A stretch of DNA of 21,464 nt from Tubiluchus corallicola (taxonomy: Eukaryota; Priapulida; Priapulimorpha; Priapulimorphida; Tubiluchidae). The notes under the pieces were generated by a model that saw only the letters and a list, made by a program, of their open reading frames with translations, was not told where the DNA came from and searched no databases. The translations under genes were made by a program, and so were the position numbers. Location of the stretch: assembly GCA_030141605.1 (NCBI GenBank), contig JAQGDQ010002480.1:1-21464 (forward strand), in the 5' to 3' direction. This document shows, piece by piece, positions 1 through 9,363 of the stretch (position 1 is its first letter; every line of letters starts with the position of its first letter).

Positions 1-399
1 CATAAATCCCCACAAAAATGCTTGCATAACCTTGGAGATGCCTACATAGGCAGGATGTAAGTTTTTCTCTACAGCAATTTCCTCTAAGGTTTTTGCGTTT
101 CGTATTTTAGTTAAATAGTTGCTAAAGCCCATGTCGCCCCATTCCATTCTTGACACACGCCCCGAGACATCCACTACAAAATATTGCATCATTGTTCCCG
201 TGCGCTCTGCAAAGGCTTGTTCATGGTAATACACAGCAGTGGTAGAGAGCACTTGGGTTAGTAGTTGTGGAGCTTCTGGAGAGGATGGAGCATTAGGGTT
301 TGTATTTAATTCCGTAAAATCTCTACATGAAAAAACAATACCTGCTATTAAAGTAGCTAAAACTAATGTCCTACTAAAATGTTTTATCTTCTCATTCAT
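1..399 (-). CDS. SusD/RagB-family outer-membrane lipoprotein, N-terminal part only (susD1)
   Basis: The frame is open from an ATG at 399 to the window edge, giving the first 133 residues of a protein that continues beyond the left end. It starts with a charged n-region, a hydrophobic stretch and a lipobox ending in Cys (GIVFSC, Cys at about residue 26), followed by DFTELNTNPNAP. That post-lipobox signature is typical of SusD-like lipoproteins, in particular those paired with SusC proteins of the susC1 type. SusD proteins sit on the cell surface, cap the SusC barrel and bind the ligand. The start lies 23 bases after the susC1 stop, so the two genes form the usual SusC-SusD pair. An alternative in-frame start does not change the call. 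I am confident of the family; the substrate is unknown. Confidence 0.85.
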   Translation of the reverse strand, partial: MNEKIKHFSRTLVLATLIAGIVFSCRDFTELNTNPNAPSSPEAPQLLTQVLSTTAVYYHEQAFAERTGTMMQYFVVDVSGRVSRMEWGDMGFSNYLTKIRNAKTLEEIAVEKNLHPAYVGISKVMQAFLWGFM

Positions 400-422
400 A
401 ATTCTTTCAATTTTCAATTAAA

Positions 423-3400
423 TTAAAACTCTAAAGATACTTTTACTCCCGCTGGCATTACCCAAGGCATGATATTATATCTTTCTACACCTTGCCTAAA
501 ACCACTATCACTTACTTGAAAAGCATTTTCAGGATCTATTCCTATTCCTGCCGCAGTCCATAATATAATGTTTCTACTAAAAACAGAAATCGTGGCATTT
601 TTATAAACACTTTTTGTAGTATTCCAGTAGGAAGTTGATATGACAAAGAGACTTCACGTAATTTAATATAAGAAGCACTATAAATAGATAGCACAGGGAA
701 AAAACCGCCACTTGGAGGTGAAACCTCTGAATGAGGTTTGAATATAGTTGTTGCTCCTCCAAAATTTTCTATATAGTTACCATTTTCATCTTGATAAACT
801 CCTGGAATAAAGGTGTCATCACCTCCATTTAGCCCTCCGTATGCAGGAGTAGGACCACCTACAAAGACACCAGGGCCTGAAAACATTTCTTGATTTTCCC
901 TAATATAATCAACTAACTCTTGCCCTTCTCTTCCCTCCTGTCTCTACTCCTTGCACCCTATCTAATGTCTTTAAATAGAATCGGGAGTATACCATCGTTT
1001 GTGAGAAAAACTCTCCTCCTATCCTACAATCAAACACTGCACTAAACGACCAGTTTTTATATTTAAGTCCAGTTGTTATTCCTAAAAGGAAATCATTGTT
1101 GTAGTTCCCCGCTACTATATTAAACTCCTGACCTTGTTGCAATTGGCTATTGTTGTTTAGTAGTGGCCAATTATAATATGGCGAATTTTCGTCTTCTACT
1201 CTAACATAATCTCTAATCCACATATCACCCAGCATATCGCCCTCAACAGCTAAATATTTCACCCCTCCTCTTTCTCTTACAACCTCTTCTTCATATAACA
1301 ACAACCTTCCTTCTTCTCCTAATAATTCTGCTGGTAGTTTTTTTACAATTGTTCTGTTTCTGGTAAAATTAAAGCCTAAATCCCAGCGAAAGTTATTGGC
1401 TTGGTATGGAGTAGTATTTAATGCAATCTCCCAGCCTTTACTTCTTAAAACTCCTGCATTAACATACTTTTTGGAATAACCCACAGCAGGCGTTATGGTT
1501 ATAGGAAGAATTTGGTTTCTATTGTCCACCCTATAAGCTGTAACATCTAATGAGACTCGTCCTTTAAAAAGGACTAAATCTATGCCCAGCTCTTCAGAAG
1601 TCGCTATTTCAGGTTTCAATTCACTATTAAACAGTATGTCGTTAGTAGATATCCTTGGTATGTTTCCCCAAAAGTCATCAAAAGAAGCCGTTGCATATAA
1701 ATTATATGGATCAGTATCATTACCCACTTGTGCCCAACCACCTCTTATCTTTACTAATGGCAACCATTTAGGCATTTCGTTAAATATATCAGAAACAATA
1801 ACGCTCAAAGATAGTGATGGATAGAAATAAGAGCGATTATTTTCTGGTAATGTGCTAGACCAATCATTTCTTGCCGTTACATCTAAAAAAGCTATATTAT
1901 TATATCCGAAACTAGCCATTCCGTATAAGCTATAAATAGCCTTTTCGTATGTTGAATTTGTAGAAAACAAATAACCTTTAGACAACACATTGGATAGCCT
2001 ATATACCCCTGGCAAGGTTAATCTTTCCGCCTTGTTCACATTGTCATCACGATGTTGATACATGGCATTTCCTCCTATGGAAGCAGATACTTGAAATAAC
2101 TCTGTAGATTTATCATATGTGATTAAAAAATCCATATTTTTTTCTCTAAATCCTTTATATTGCAAATAATATGAGCCTTCTGGTCTTTCAGAGTAGCCTT
2201 GTGATATTCTACCTTCTCTTCTCTCATTATATATATCAAATGATACTCTTCCAAAAACACTCAATTCTTGCAGGATTTGATAATCTAACTTCACATTACC
2301 ATAGGTTCTATCTCTCGTAAACCCATTAATTACTTCATTTGCCATAAAGTAGGGGTTGTTATGCCCAACATTTCCTTCTGGATCATAAATTGTGTTTTGC
2401 GTAATATTCTCTTCTTTCCAATAGTTCTTGAAGTCTCTAATGTCATACTCTACGGGTATAAACAGTGCTGTATGTAATGCGCTCCCTCCTTTTCTTTCTT
2501 CTTCATCTCCCGCTACATATTCACCTCTATCCCCTACTGGTCTATTATTAGAGGATGTTTGAGTTAGGTTGAAGTTCGAAGAAAGTTTTATCTTATCTGT
2601 AAGATTATAGACAGGTGCTACTGTAAAGGTTTTTCTTTCCAAATCAGTATTGGGAATTATACCTTTGTTTTGCATATCTGTAAAAGACAACCTAAAACTT
2701 CCTTTGTCATAATTTCCTGACACTCCAATATTGTTCGTCAATGTATGCCCCGTTGGATTTAAAAAATTCTGTAAATTAGGATGAGTTTTCAACTCAATAT
2801 CTCTATCATAAAATGGAGAGTATACAGTAACTCCTTTATCTAAAGGCAATCCTCCGCTATGAGATACAAAATCTGCCCACTGTCCTAATCCTCCTGATGA
2901 AAAAAGGTTGTGATATGCCTTATCAGGCAAATAGCTATAAGGGATATCAAAAACCACACTAGAGTTGAAAGAGACTCCTATTCCTCTTCTACTAGTTTGA
3001 CCTGACTTTGTTGTAATAAGAATCACTCCATTACCTGCCCTTGAACCATACAATGCAGCTGCACTTGGACCTTTCAAAACAGATATGCTTTCTATGTCAT
3101 CAGGGTTTATATCAGAGATGGGGTTGCCAAAATCTACATATACGTCTTGACCTGTTTGGCTCACATTCTCTCTAAAAGAATTAGAAACAGGAACACCATC
3201 TATTACAAACAAAGGCTGATTGTCATTACTCAAAGAGGTTTGCCCACGTATTACAATACTCATAGAAGCCCCGGGGTCACCACTGGTAGCGTTAATTTGC
3301 ACTCCTGCTACTTTACTTGATAGCGCCCCAAGTACATTTTCTTGTGGGGTAATAGCTAGCTCCTCATTTTCAATATTTCCTACTGAGTATCCTAAAGAGC

Positions 3401-3773
3401 GTTGTTCCCTTTCAATGCCTAGGGCCGTTACCACTACTCCATCAAGCTCTTGCGTGTCTTCCGACATCTTTACATCAATCTCTGTTCTGTTATTTACATT
3501 GTCTCTAATAGGAATAAATCCTACCGAAGTAAATACCAAAATATCGCTATCATGAACATTTAACGAGTACTCTCCATTGCCATCAGAAATCGTTCCTATG
3601 TTCGTCCCATCCACTACAATATTTACACCTGGCAAAGCTTCACCTGCCATATCTGTAACTTTACCTTTTACAGTGATTATGTTTTGTGCAAAAGCACTTC
3701 CGACAATCATTAACAAAGCTAAACAAAGAAAAAATAACTGCTTATACGAAATCATATTTTTAATAAAATCCAA
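423..3773 (-). CDS. SusC/RagA-family TonB-dependent outer-membrane transporter (susC1), reading frame broken twice
   Basis: This is a TonB-linked outer-membrane channel that imports oligomers captured by its SusD partner. Visible in order are a signal peptide ending SAFAQ (about residues 1-30), a carboxypeptidase-regulatory-like domain (ITVKGKVTD to the KMSEDTQEL region, about 31-112), and a plug with VIRGQTSL, PLFVIDGVPV and the SusC signature GNGVILITTKSG. A long beta-barrel follows, ending in VSLEF and a stop at 423. The frame breaks at 909-935, where one extra base in the GGG run at 933-935 (minus-strand reading) explains it. It returns after a one-base loss in the five-A run at 598-602. 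The two changes cancel, and the joined frame gives about 1116 residues, normal for the family. The next in-frame ATG (MISYKQ) is an equally possible start. The gene follows the propeller lipoprotein by 56 bases. Confidence 0.88.
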
Positions 3774-3829
3774 TTATACAATAGAAATGTTTACAGATTT
3801 TCTATAAATTAGTAAAGCATTAAAACTCT

Positions 3830-6118
3830 TTATTTTTTTGTTTTTTGTGGTTCGCTTATAATGTTGAGATATCTTCCTAACCAATAAGATAGCAAGAACG
3901 TATCTCCCGTACTCATCATAGAATGACCTCCGCTGCCACTTCCTCTGCTATCAATTGTAAACATGTTGCCATTGTATTTATAAACAGGTCGTTCATCTAA
4001 TGGAATTGCTTCAACAATGGTTTGTCCTCTAAAATTCGATAGTACTTTGTCTCCAGTTCTTATAAAATCCCTTTCTCCCTTTTCTGGATAAAGAAACTCT
4101 ATATCTTTTCTATGGCTATTGTGCACATGCCAATTAATCATATCTAAAGGAAACTCTTTTAAAAACCAAATAGACTCGTCTAAATCATATTCTTTTGCGC
4201 CCGTTAAAGCGTATGTAAAATTATAAAAAGCAAGTCTCTCTGGCCTTTCAAATTCCCAATGATCTTTTATTGCTTCTCTGTATTTACCTTGCAACTCTTT
4301 GTCAAACGCATAAGGATAAAGTGTCCAGTACCCTAAAAAATACATTTCATCATCTGAGTGATTCCAGCTTGAAGATAGTAGTTTACTAAAATCATCAGAG
4401 GCATCAGGTGCTTGTCCTATTATTTTCATAGGTCGCATCAAGTTTTCTAAATATCCATGTTCATTCATCAGCTCAAATGCTTTGTTTTTAAATTTTTCAT
4501 CTCCTGAAAAATGATACGCTGCCTGTAAGAATCCTATAATGTTAGAAGCATTAAGCTTGCGGTCTCCTACTTGTAAAGGGAATTTATTTACATAGTCAGG
4601 ATTCCATCTCGCCCAAGTAGTTGGTTCTCCTGTAATATCTATTAAATACATGTCATTATCTACAATATGGTGGCTCATTTCCATAAAGATTTTCTTTGCT
4701 CTATTTTTCCATGACTCATCCTCAATTATTTCAATAAATAGAGCCAATGCAGGATAATGCCCCACTACCTCATCACTACTTGTGTCACCTTTCCAATCCC
4801 ACTCGTCATCTGTTTCAACAGGTCTCCACTTAGGGCCATATTCTAAAATTCCTCTTCTTTCAAACGAACGAGAAGGGAAACCTTTGATAGGGTTAATATT
4901 ATGCAATCTTTCTACTGCTTCAAATGTTTCATAGCAGTTTTGCAAAGCCACTGGATCTTTTGTTACAGAATATCTAAAAAGCTGCCCCATAAGATACATT
5001 GTAGACCATAGCCCGTCATTGTCAGAGTCTATCATTACTACAGATGATATATCTCCTTTTCTTGCCAAGCTAACATGATCGCTATTAAATCCATTTTTGA
5101 TATGGTGTTGTCTAACTTGATCTTCATAAAACATAGCCTTGTCATGCAGTGTCATTTCTTCAAAGCAAATTTTTCCTAAACCTTTTTTTGTCAACACTAA
5201 TACGCTATTATCTTTTCCCTGTGCTATGTGTTTTACTGTATCATTAGGTAGCCACCTTTCAGAGGCGTAGTAATCATATTTTCCATCATTTCGTTTCACA
5301 AAAGCACCCCATGTAGATCCGAACCACAACGCTGTATCTCCAATTTCTGTTATTGTCGTGATTTCATTCCATGGTAATTTGTTTATTATTTCTCCTACTT
5401 TGTCGTTCTGAGTATCATATATGAAATATCCATTTTGCGTTCCTATAGCTACTTCTTTTCCTTTTTTTGTAATAGCAAAACATGTAAGGTTATTATTGGC
5501 AAATGTAGTGTTTGATAAACTCGTGTTTTCAGGATTAAACACATGCAATGCGCTGGGGCTTAGCAAGTAAAATTTATTGCTCTGTTCTTCAAATTTTATA
5601 TCTATTACCTGATCTAATTTACCTTCCCACAGTACTTTATTGTCTTTGCCATAAACTACCCGCCGACCGTCTGATAATAGAAAGTCAAAATCCCTTCCTC
5701 CACAAAACACTTTTGCCTGTTTCATGTCATGCCTATCATATAATTCTCCTGCCCAAGCATTGCTAAATATCGCTTTATCATCTAGGTACGTAAATTGGTT
5801 TTTATATAAACTTATGTCTACAATATTTTTTGCTGCCATAGGTCTGTGCGAGATATCTTGTTCTAAAGTGGAGCTATATAGAAACTCTCCGCCATAAGGT
5901 CTTAACAAACCGTTTGAGGCAAGAATTTGAACCACTCCGTTGCGGTCACAAAACACTTTTTTTAGTTCTACTTGATTTTTGATATCATTTTCATTTAAAT
6001 AATATTTTACAGCAAAATCTTGAAGGTATGCTTTGTCTTGATAGCCTTCTTTCGTTTCCTTACACGTGCAATAAGTTAAAAAGAGTGAAAGGATTAACAA
6101 TAATTTTAAATATTTCAT
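3830..6118 (-). CDS. Large lipoprotein of unknown function: propeller-like N-terminal half and helical-toroid-like C-terminal half
   Basis: This 762-residue exported protein has a signal sequence with two possible lipidation cysteines (LFLTYCTC, Cys17 or Cys19). Neither sits in a perfect lipobox. Residues of about 40-330 contain repeated short strand patterns (for example VAIGTQNGYFIYD, ALWFGSTWGAFV, NSVLVLTKKGLGKI), like a two-component-regulator-type beta-propeller. From about 345 on it is helical and resembles an alpha/alpha toroid, with acidic and aromatic motifs: IDSDNDGLWSTMY, WDWKGDTSSDEVVGHYPAL, TGEPTTWARWNPDYV, SSWNHSDDEMYFLGYW and NWHVHNSHRKD. Such toroids are common in glycoside hydrolases and lyases, and the DTSSDE acidic cluster could be catalytic, but I cannot assign a known enzyme family. 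It sits 32 bases after the phosphatase gene and before susC1, so it probably acts on the same imported substrate. Confidence 0.8.
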   Translation of the reverse strand: MKYLKLLLILSLFLTYCTCKETKEGYQDKAYLQDFAVKYYLNENDIKNQVELKKVFCDRNGVVQILASNGLLRPYGGEFLYSSTLEQDISHRPMAAKNIVDISLYKNQFTYLDDKAIFSNAWAGELYDRHDMKQAKVFCGGRDFDFLLSDGRRVVYGKDNKVLWEGKLDQVIDIKFEEQSNKFYLLSPSALHVFNPENTSLSNTTFANNNLTCFAITKKGKEVAIGTQNGYFIYDTQNDKVGEIINKLPWNEITTITEIGDTALWFGSTWGAFVKRNDGKYDYYASERWLPNDTVKHIAQGKDNSVLVLTKKGLGKICFEEMTLHDKAMFYEDQVRQHHIKNGFNSDHVSLARKGDISSVVMIDSDNDGLWSTMYLMGQLFRYSVTKDPVALQNCYETFEAVERLHNINPIKGFPSRSFERRGILEYGPKWRPVETDDEWDWKGDTSSDEVVGHYPALALFIEIIEDESWKNRAKKIFMEMSHHIVDNDMYLIDITGEPTTWARWNPDYVNKFPLQVGDRKLNASNIIGFLQAAYHFSGDEKFKNKAFELMNEHGYLENLMRPMKIIGQAPDASDDFSKLLSSSWNHSDDEMYFLGYWTLYPYAFDKELQGKYREAIKDHWEFERPERLAFYNFTYALTGAKEYDLDESIWFLKEFPLDMINWHVHNSHRKDIEFLYPEKGERDFIRTGDKVLSNFRGQTIVEAIPLDERPVYKYNGNMFTIDSRGSGSGGHSMMSTGDTFLLSYWLGRYLNIISEPQKTKK

Positions 6119-6150
6119 GGTTTTATATTTTTAGTTGATAATCTTTAATT

Positions 6151-7596
6151 TTAATTAAGTTTCATTATTTCCATCATTTTTAAGCATACTTCTGTATTAT
6201 CCATAAAAGGGCTGAAGTTCTCTTGTTGTACTCCCAATGCTCTAACAGGCACAGGCAAGGCGGTATGCCCTGTTGTTCCCCATCCTACTCCTACTTTTTT
6301 GCTTAAAATTGATTTTACATCATTTACAAAAAGAGAAGCTTTCTTCTCTTTTTTAAACACATCAAATGATTTTTTGAGTTTTGCTGTTTCATCTTCATTT
6401 AATGCCAACCCTTTAGCTTCGCTTCCCAACCCAAAGTTGTCTTCTGCCAAAGCCATTGCTTGAGTAAATGATATGTTATTGTTGTTTTCTTCTAATAATT
6501 TTTTCATGGCAACAGAGGATATTTTTTGATGTTGCAGTTTGTCATAAGCAAAAAATCCTTCTTTGGTAGATGGGCGTAGTAGGCTCAATCCTCCTGTTTC
6601 ATGGTCTGCCCCTACAATAATTAGCGTTTCGTTGGGGTGTCTTTCATAAAATTTTATTGCTTCCTCTACTGCTTTGTCAAAGTCTATTACCTCATGTATA
6701 AGTGTTCCGGGATCATTCATATGGCACGCCCAATCTATCATTCCCCCTTCTACCATAATAAAAAAGCCTTGCTCACCTTCTAATAATTCTATCGCTTTCT
6801 TTGTAAAGTCTGCTAGGGTTATTTCTTCTTTTTTTCTATCTATTGCATAATTCAATGCTGCTCCAGACTCTCCTGTATAAGGCGATGTTATTACTACTTT
6901 CTTGCTTTTGTCTGTAAAATTTACAAATCCCTCTTTTGTGTTGACATATGCATAGTCATGCTTCTTCAAATCTTGTTCTACTAATGTTTCTACTTCATCA
7001 ATCAGCTCTTCCGAGGTCTTATTTGTATTTTTAGATTTTGAGGGCAAAAACTTTCCTCCTGCAAAATAGTCAAACCCTGATTGCCCTGCTTGCAAGGCTA
7101 TTTCAACGTATTCACTTCTGCTTGGCTGATGTGCATAAAAAGCAGCGGGAGTTGCATGATTCAACGAAACCGTAGAAACTATTCCTACTTCATAGCCTTG
7201 TTGTTTTGCTTTTTCGGCAATAGTAGGCAATGCTTCTTTTCTTTTCTCATCCATTCCTATTGTTCCATTAGAAGTTTTTGCACCAGAAGCTAATGCTGTT
7301 CCTCCTGCTCCTGAGTCTGTGATGAAAGCATTGGAGGAATAAGTATTGTAAAAGCTCTGCACAGGAAATTTTGACATTGCTAGTTGAGAAATGCCTTCTT
7401 TGCCACTTATAGCCGCCAAATATGCTTCTGTCAAATTAGCTTGTGCAAGTCCAAATCCATCCCCTATGAATAAAAAAACATATTTAGGTTTCTTTTCGCT
7501 TTCATTAGTGCAAGTACTAAGTGTTATTAATAATAGTAGAGAGATTATTATTTTGAAGGTATGCTTCAAATAAGAATGGTGCGGAGTGTTTTTCAT
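6151..7596 (-). CDS. PhoA-family alkaline phosphatase, lipoprotein
   Basis: This hydrolyses phosphate monoesters outside the cytoplasm using a phosphoserine intermediate and a Zn/Zn/Mg-type centre. The 481-residue product has a signal peptide with a lipobox ending LSTC (Cys29). Metal and active-site motifs appear in family order: FIGDGFG (Asp46), ITDSGAGGTALASGAKT with the nucleophile Ser at about 95, VSLNHATPAAFYAH, MVEGGMIDWACHMND, GADHETGG and the late GWGTTGHTALPVPV histidine. All expected ligands are present and the length is normal, so it should be active. It begins a second transcription block after susD2 (237-base gap with a promoter candidate) and is followed at 32 bases by the propeller lipoprotein. 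In a SusCD locus it more likely removes phosphate from the imported substrate than serves general phosphate starvation, but that is inference. No Pho box was recognised. Confidence 0.92.
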   Translation of the reverse strand: MKNTPHHSYLKHTFKIIISLLLLITLSTCTNESEKKPKYVFLFIGDGFGLAQANLTEAYLAAISGKEGISQLAMSKFPVQSFYNTYSSNAFITDSGAGGTALASGAKTSNGTIGMDEKRKEALPTIAEKAKQQGYEVGIVSTVSLNHATPAAFYAHQPSRSEYVEIALQAGQSGFDYFAGGKFLPSKSKNTNKTSEELIDEVETLVEQDLKKHDYAYVNTKEGFVNFTDKSKKVVITSPYTGESGAALNYAIDRKKEEITLADFTKKAIELLEGEQGFFIMVEGGMIDWACHMNDPGTLIHEVIDFDKAVEEAIKFYERHPNETLIIVGADHETGGLSLLRPSTKEGFFAYDKLQHQKISSVAMKKLLEENNNNISFTQAMALAEDNFGLGSEAKGLALNEDETAKLKKSFDVFKKEKKASLFVNDVKSILSKKVGVGWGTTGHTALPVPVRALGVQQENFSPFMDNTEVCLKMMEIMKLN

Positions 7597-7688
7597 AATT
7601 AATCGGTTTTTTTTATATAAGCCTGCAAAACTGGTGTTAATAATTGTTTAAGTTGTTTGTTTTTAATCAAATAAACTTTAATAAAGTG

Positions 7689-7719
7689 CAATATTAGTGT
7701 CTTTTTTTTTCAAAACAAA
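7689..7719 (-). promoter_or_regulatory. Candidate Bacteroidota-type promoter for the phosphatase gene
   Basis: Read on the minus strand, TTTG (7719-7716) is followed after 19 bases by TAATATTG (7696-7689), one mismatch from the TAnnTTTG -7 element. It lies about 95 bases before the phosphatase ATG, inside the 237-base gap after susD2. The region is very AT-rich, so chance matches are likely. Confidence 0.35.
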
Positions 7720-7770
7720 AAAATAAAAAGTAAACTTTTCTTATAGTATCATATTAATTGACGTAAGTAA

Positions 7771-7821
7771 ACAAAGGGAGCAATGATGACTAAAAACGCA
7801 TCGTGGAGATTTCCCTTTTGT
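7771..7821 (-). terminator. Stem-loop after susD2, possible attenuator or terminator
   Basis: Arms ACAAAGGGA (7771-7779) and TCCCTTTTGT (7812-7821) pair over nine bases with one bulged T. Inside, CAATGATG and CATCGTGG extend the stem with one mismatch and one wobble. On the minus strand it begins 13 bases after the susD2 stop. No U-tract follows directly, although T-rich DNA comes some 30 bases later. It could reduce read-through or stabilise the susCD message, giving the pair more transcript than the genes behind it. Confidence 0.4.
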
Positions 7822-7833
7822 TATCTTTCACAT

Positions 7834-9351
7834 TTAATTTGCATAGCCTGGATTTTGTACTAATACTCCATTGCTGTTGTCTATTTCTTGTTGAGGCAAT
7901 GGAAACACTTTGTTTTTTTTATGTACATAATTTCTTTTACCCCTCACATCATCATGCTCTCTGTCATCACTAGTATATATTTCTTGGGCAAGCTCCCAAC
8001 GGACTAAATCGTAATGCCTATTCTCTTCATAAGCCAATTCACAGCGCCTTTCATGCATTAAATCATTAAAAGACGGGGATGATATGGCTTTACTTTCATC
8101 TCCTCCAAATGCTCTTATTCTCACCTTATTAAAAGATTCTGCCGCCAAAGGCACTCCTAACTCTCTATTGCTTGGTCCCCCTCCTCCTAGCATAATAATA
8201 GCCTCTGCATGAAGCAATAGCACATCGGAATATCTTATAATATGGATATCTAACCCTGATTCCCATCCCAAATATTTTTGTTCATATGGTTCATTATATT
8301 TTACACATATGTAATTAGTATGCCAATTTCCTACCTCTTCTTTTGTTAGAAGAATTTCATTTCCATCAAACTTAAAACTCTCTCCTTCTGTCTCATCATC
8401 TCCAATTTTCAACAATGTAACCTCTCTACGGGTATCACCCTCTTCAAATTCATTATAAAGACTAGCCGTTGGGGAGAAATAATTCCACCCTTGCCCTCCT
8501 GTAATGGAGGCGGGAAGCATAGTAATAGAAGTGATAGTTCCTTTATTCCGCACAGGGGTGCAAACCAAAGACCATATATGCTCTGGTGATTTTTCTCCTG
8601 CTATGGACCAAACGTCTTTATAGTTTGGCAGCAAGTCATGCCCTCCATTATTAATTACTTCTTCACACGCCACTTTGGCATCTTGCCATCTTTTTAAATA
8701 GATATATACCTTTGCTAACAAAGACCAAGCAGCTGTTTTGTTTCCTCTGCCAAAGTTTTCTTTATCTTCTTCCCCTGATGAATGAAACATTTCTATGGAT
8801 TTTGTCAAATAGTTTACTATGTTTTCATAGCTCTCTTCTAATGTTTTTCTTGGCACATTTGTTTCCAAAGGATTTTCCAGGTCATAGAATGGCACACCTC
8901 CATATTTTCTTACCAACTGCCAATAAGAAAATCCAATAAGAAAATTAGCCTCTCCCAATATTCTGTTTTTAGTTATTTCGTCCATATTAATATTAGGAAC
9001 GGTGGCTAACACGTCATTAGCTCTTCGTATAATTGTATAAAAATGAGCCCAATAACTTTGCAGATTGCTTGCTGTGTTTGCATTAGCTGTAAATGAAGTT
9101 ACGTTAATAATTTCTGTTTTTCCTTGATTTTGCACTGTAAAATCATCCCCTGCTGCACTTAACCAAAAAAAGCCTCTGCCATACGCTTCTTCAAAATAGA
9201 GTGGTTCATAAGCTGCATTGATCATTAATTCTGCATCAGCTTCGCTATTTAAACTTCCCCCAACATAGGGTGACTTATCAAGAAAGTTATCACATGAAAA
9301 CAACAATATTGAAAGTGGAAATAGTGTTGCATAATATATAATTCTTTTCAT
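7834..9351 (-). CDS. SusD/RagB-family nutrient-binding outer-membrane lipoprotein (susD2)
   Basis: This is a surface-exposed ligand-binding partner of the SusC2 channel. The 505-residue product has a signal peptide with lipobox LLFSC (Cys20), then DNFLDKSPY, the usual start of mature SusD proteins. A helical SusD core follows, including the tetratricopeptide-like region with AAWSLLAKVYIYLKRW. The C-terminal RagB/SusD region contains IHIIRYSDVLLLHAEA, MHERRCELAYEENRHYDLVRW and a final VFPLPQQEIDNSNGVLVQNPGY. Length and all landmarks are normal and the frame is intact. It starts 12 bases after the susC2 stop, so the two are co-translated from one message. A stem-loop begins just after its stop codon. 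The glycan or other ligand cannot be inferred from the sequence. Confidence 0.93.
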   Translation of the reverse strand: MKRIIYYATLFPLSILLFSCDNFLDKSPYVGGSLNSEADAELMINAAYEPLYFEEAYGRGFFWLSAAGDDFTVQNQGKTEIINVTSFTANANTASNLQSYWAHFYTIIRRANDVLATVPNINMDEITKNRILGEANFLIGFSYWQLVRKYGGVPFYDLENPLETNVPRKTLEESYENIVNYLTKSIEMFHSSGEEDKENFGRGNKTAAWSLLAKVYIYLKRWQDAKVACEEVINNGGHDLLPNYKDVWSIAGEKSPEHIWSLVCTPVRNKGTITSITMLPASITGGQGWNYFSPTASLYNEFEEGDTRREVTLLKIGDDETEGESFKFDGNEILLTKEEVGNWHTNYICVKYNEPYEQKYLGWESGLDIHIIRYSDVLLLHAEAIIMLGGGGPSNRELGVPLAAESFNKVRIRAFGGDESKAISSPSFNDLMHERRCELAYEENRHYDLVRWELAQEIYTSDDREHDDVRGKRNYVHKKNKVFPLPQQEIDNSNGVLVQNPGYAN

Positions 9352-9363
9352 AATTTAATTGGT

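Noticed and set aside
3220-3555. Open plus-strand frame of 111 codons opposite susC1
   Set aside because: It is a shadow of the well-supported minus-strand SusC frame, with no recognisable domain.
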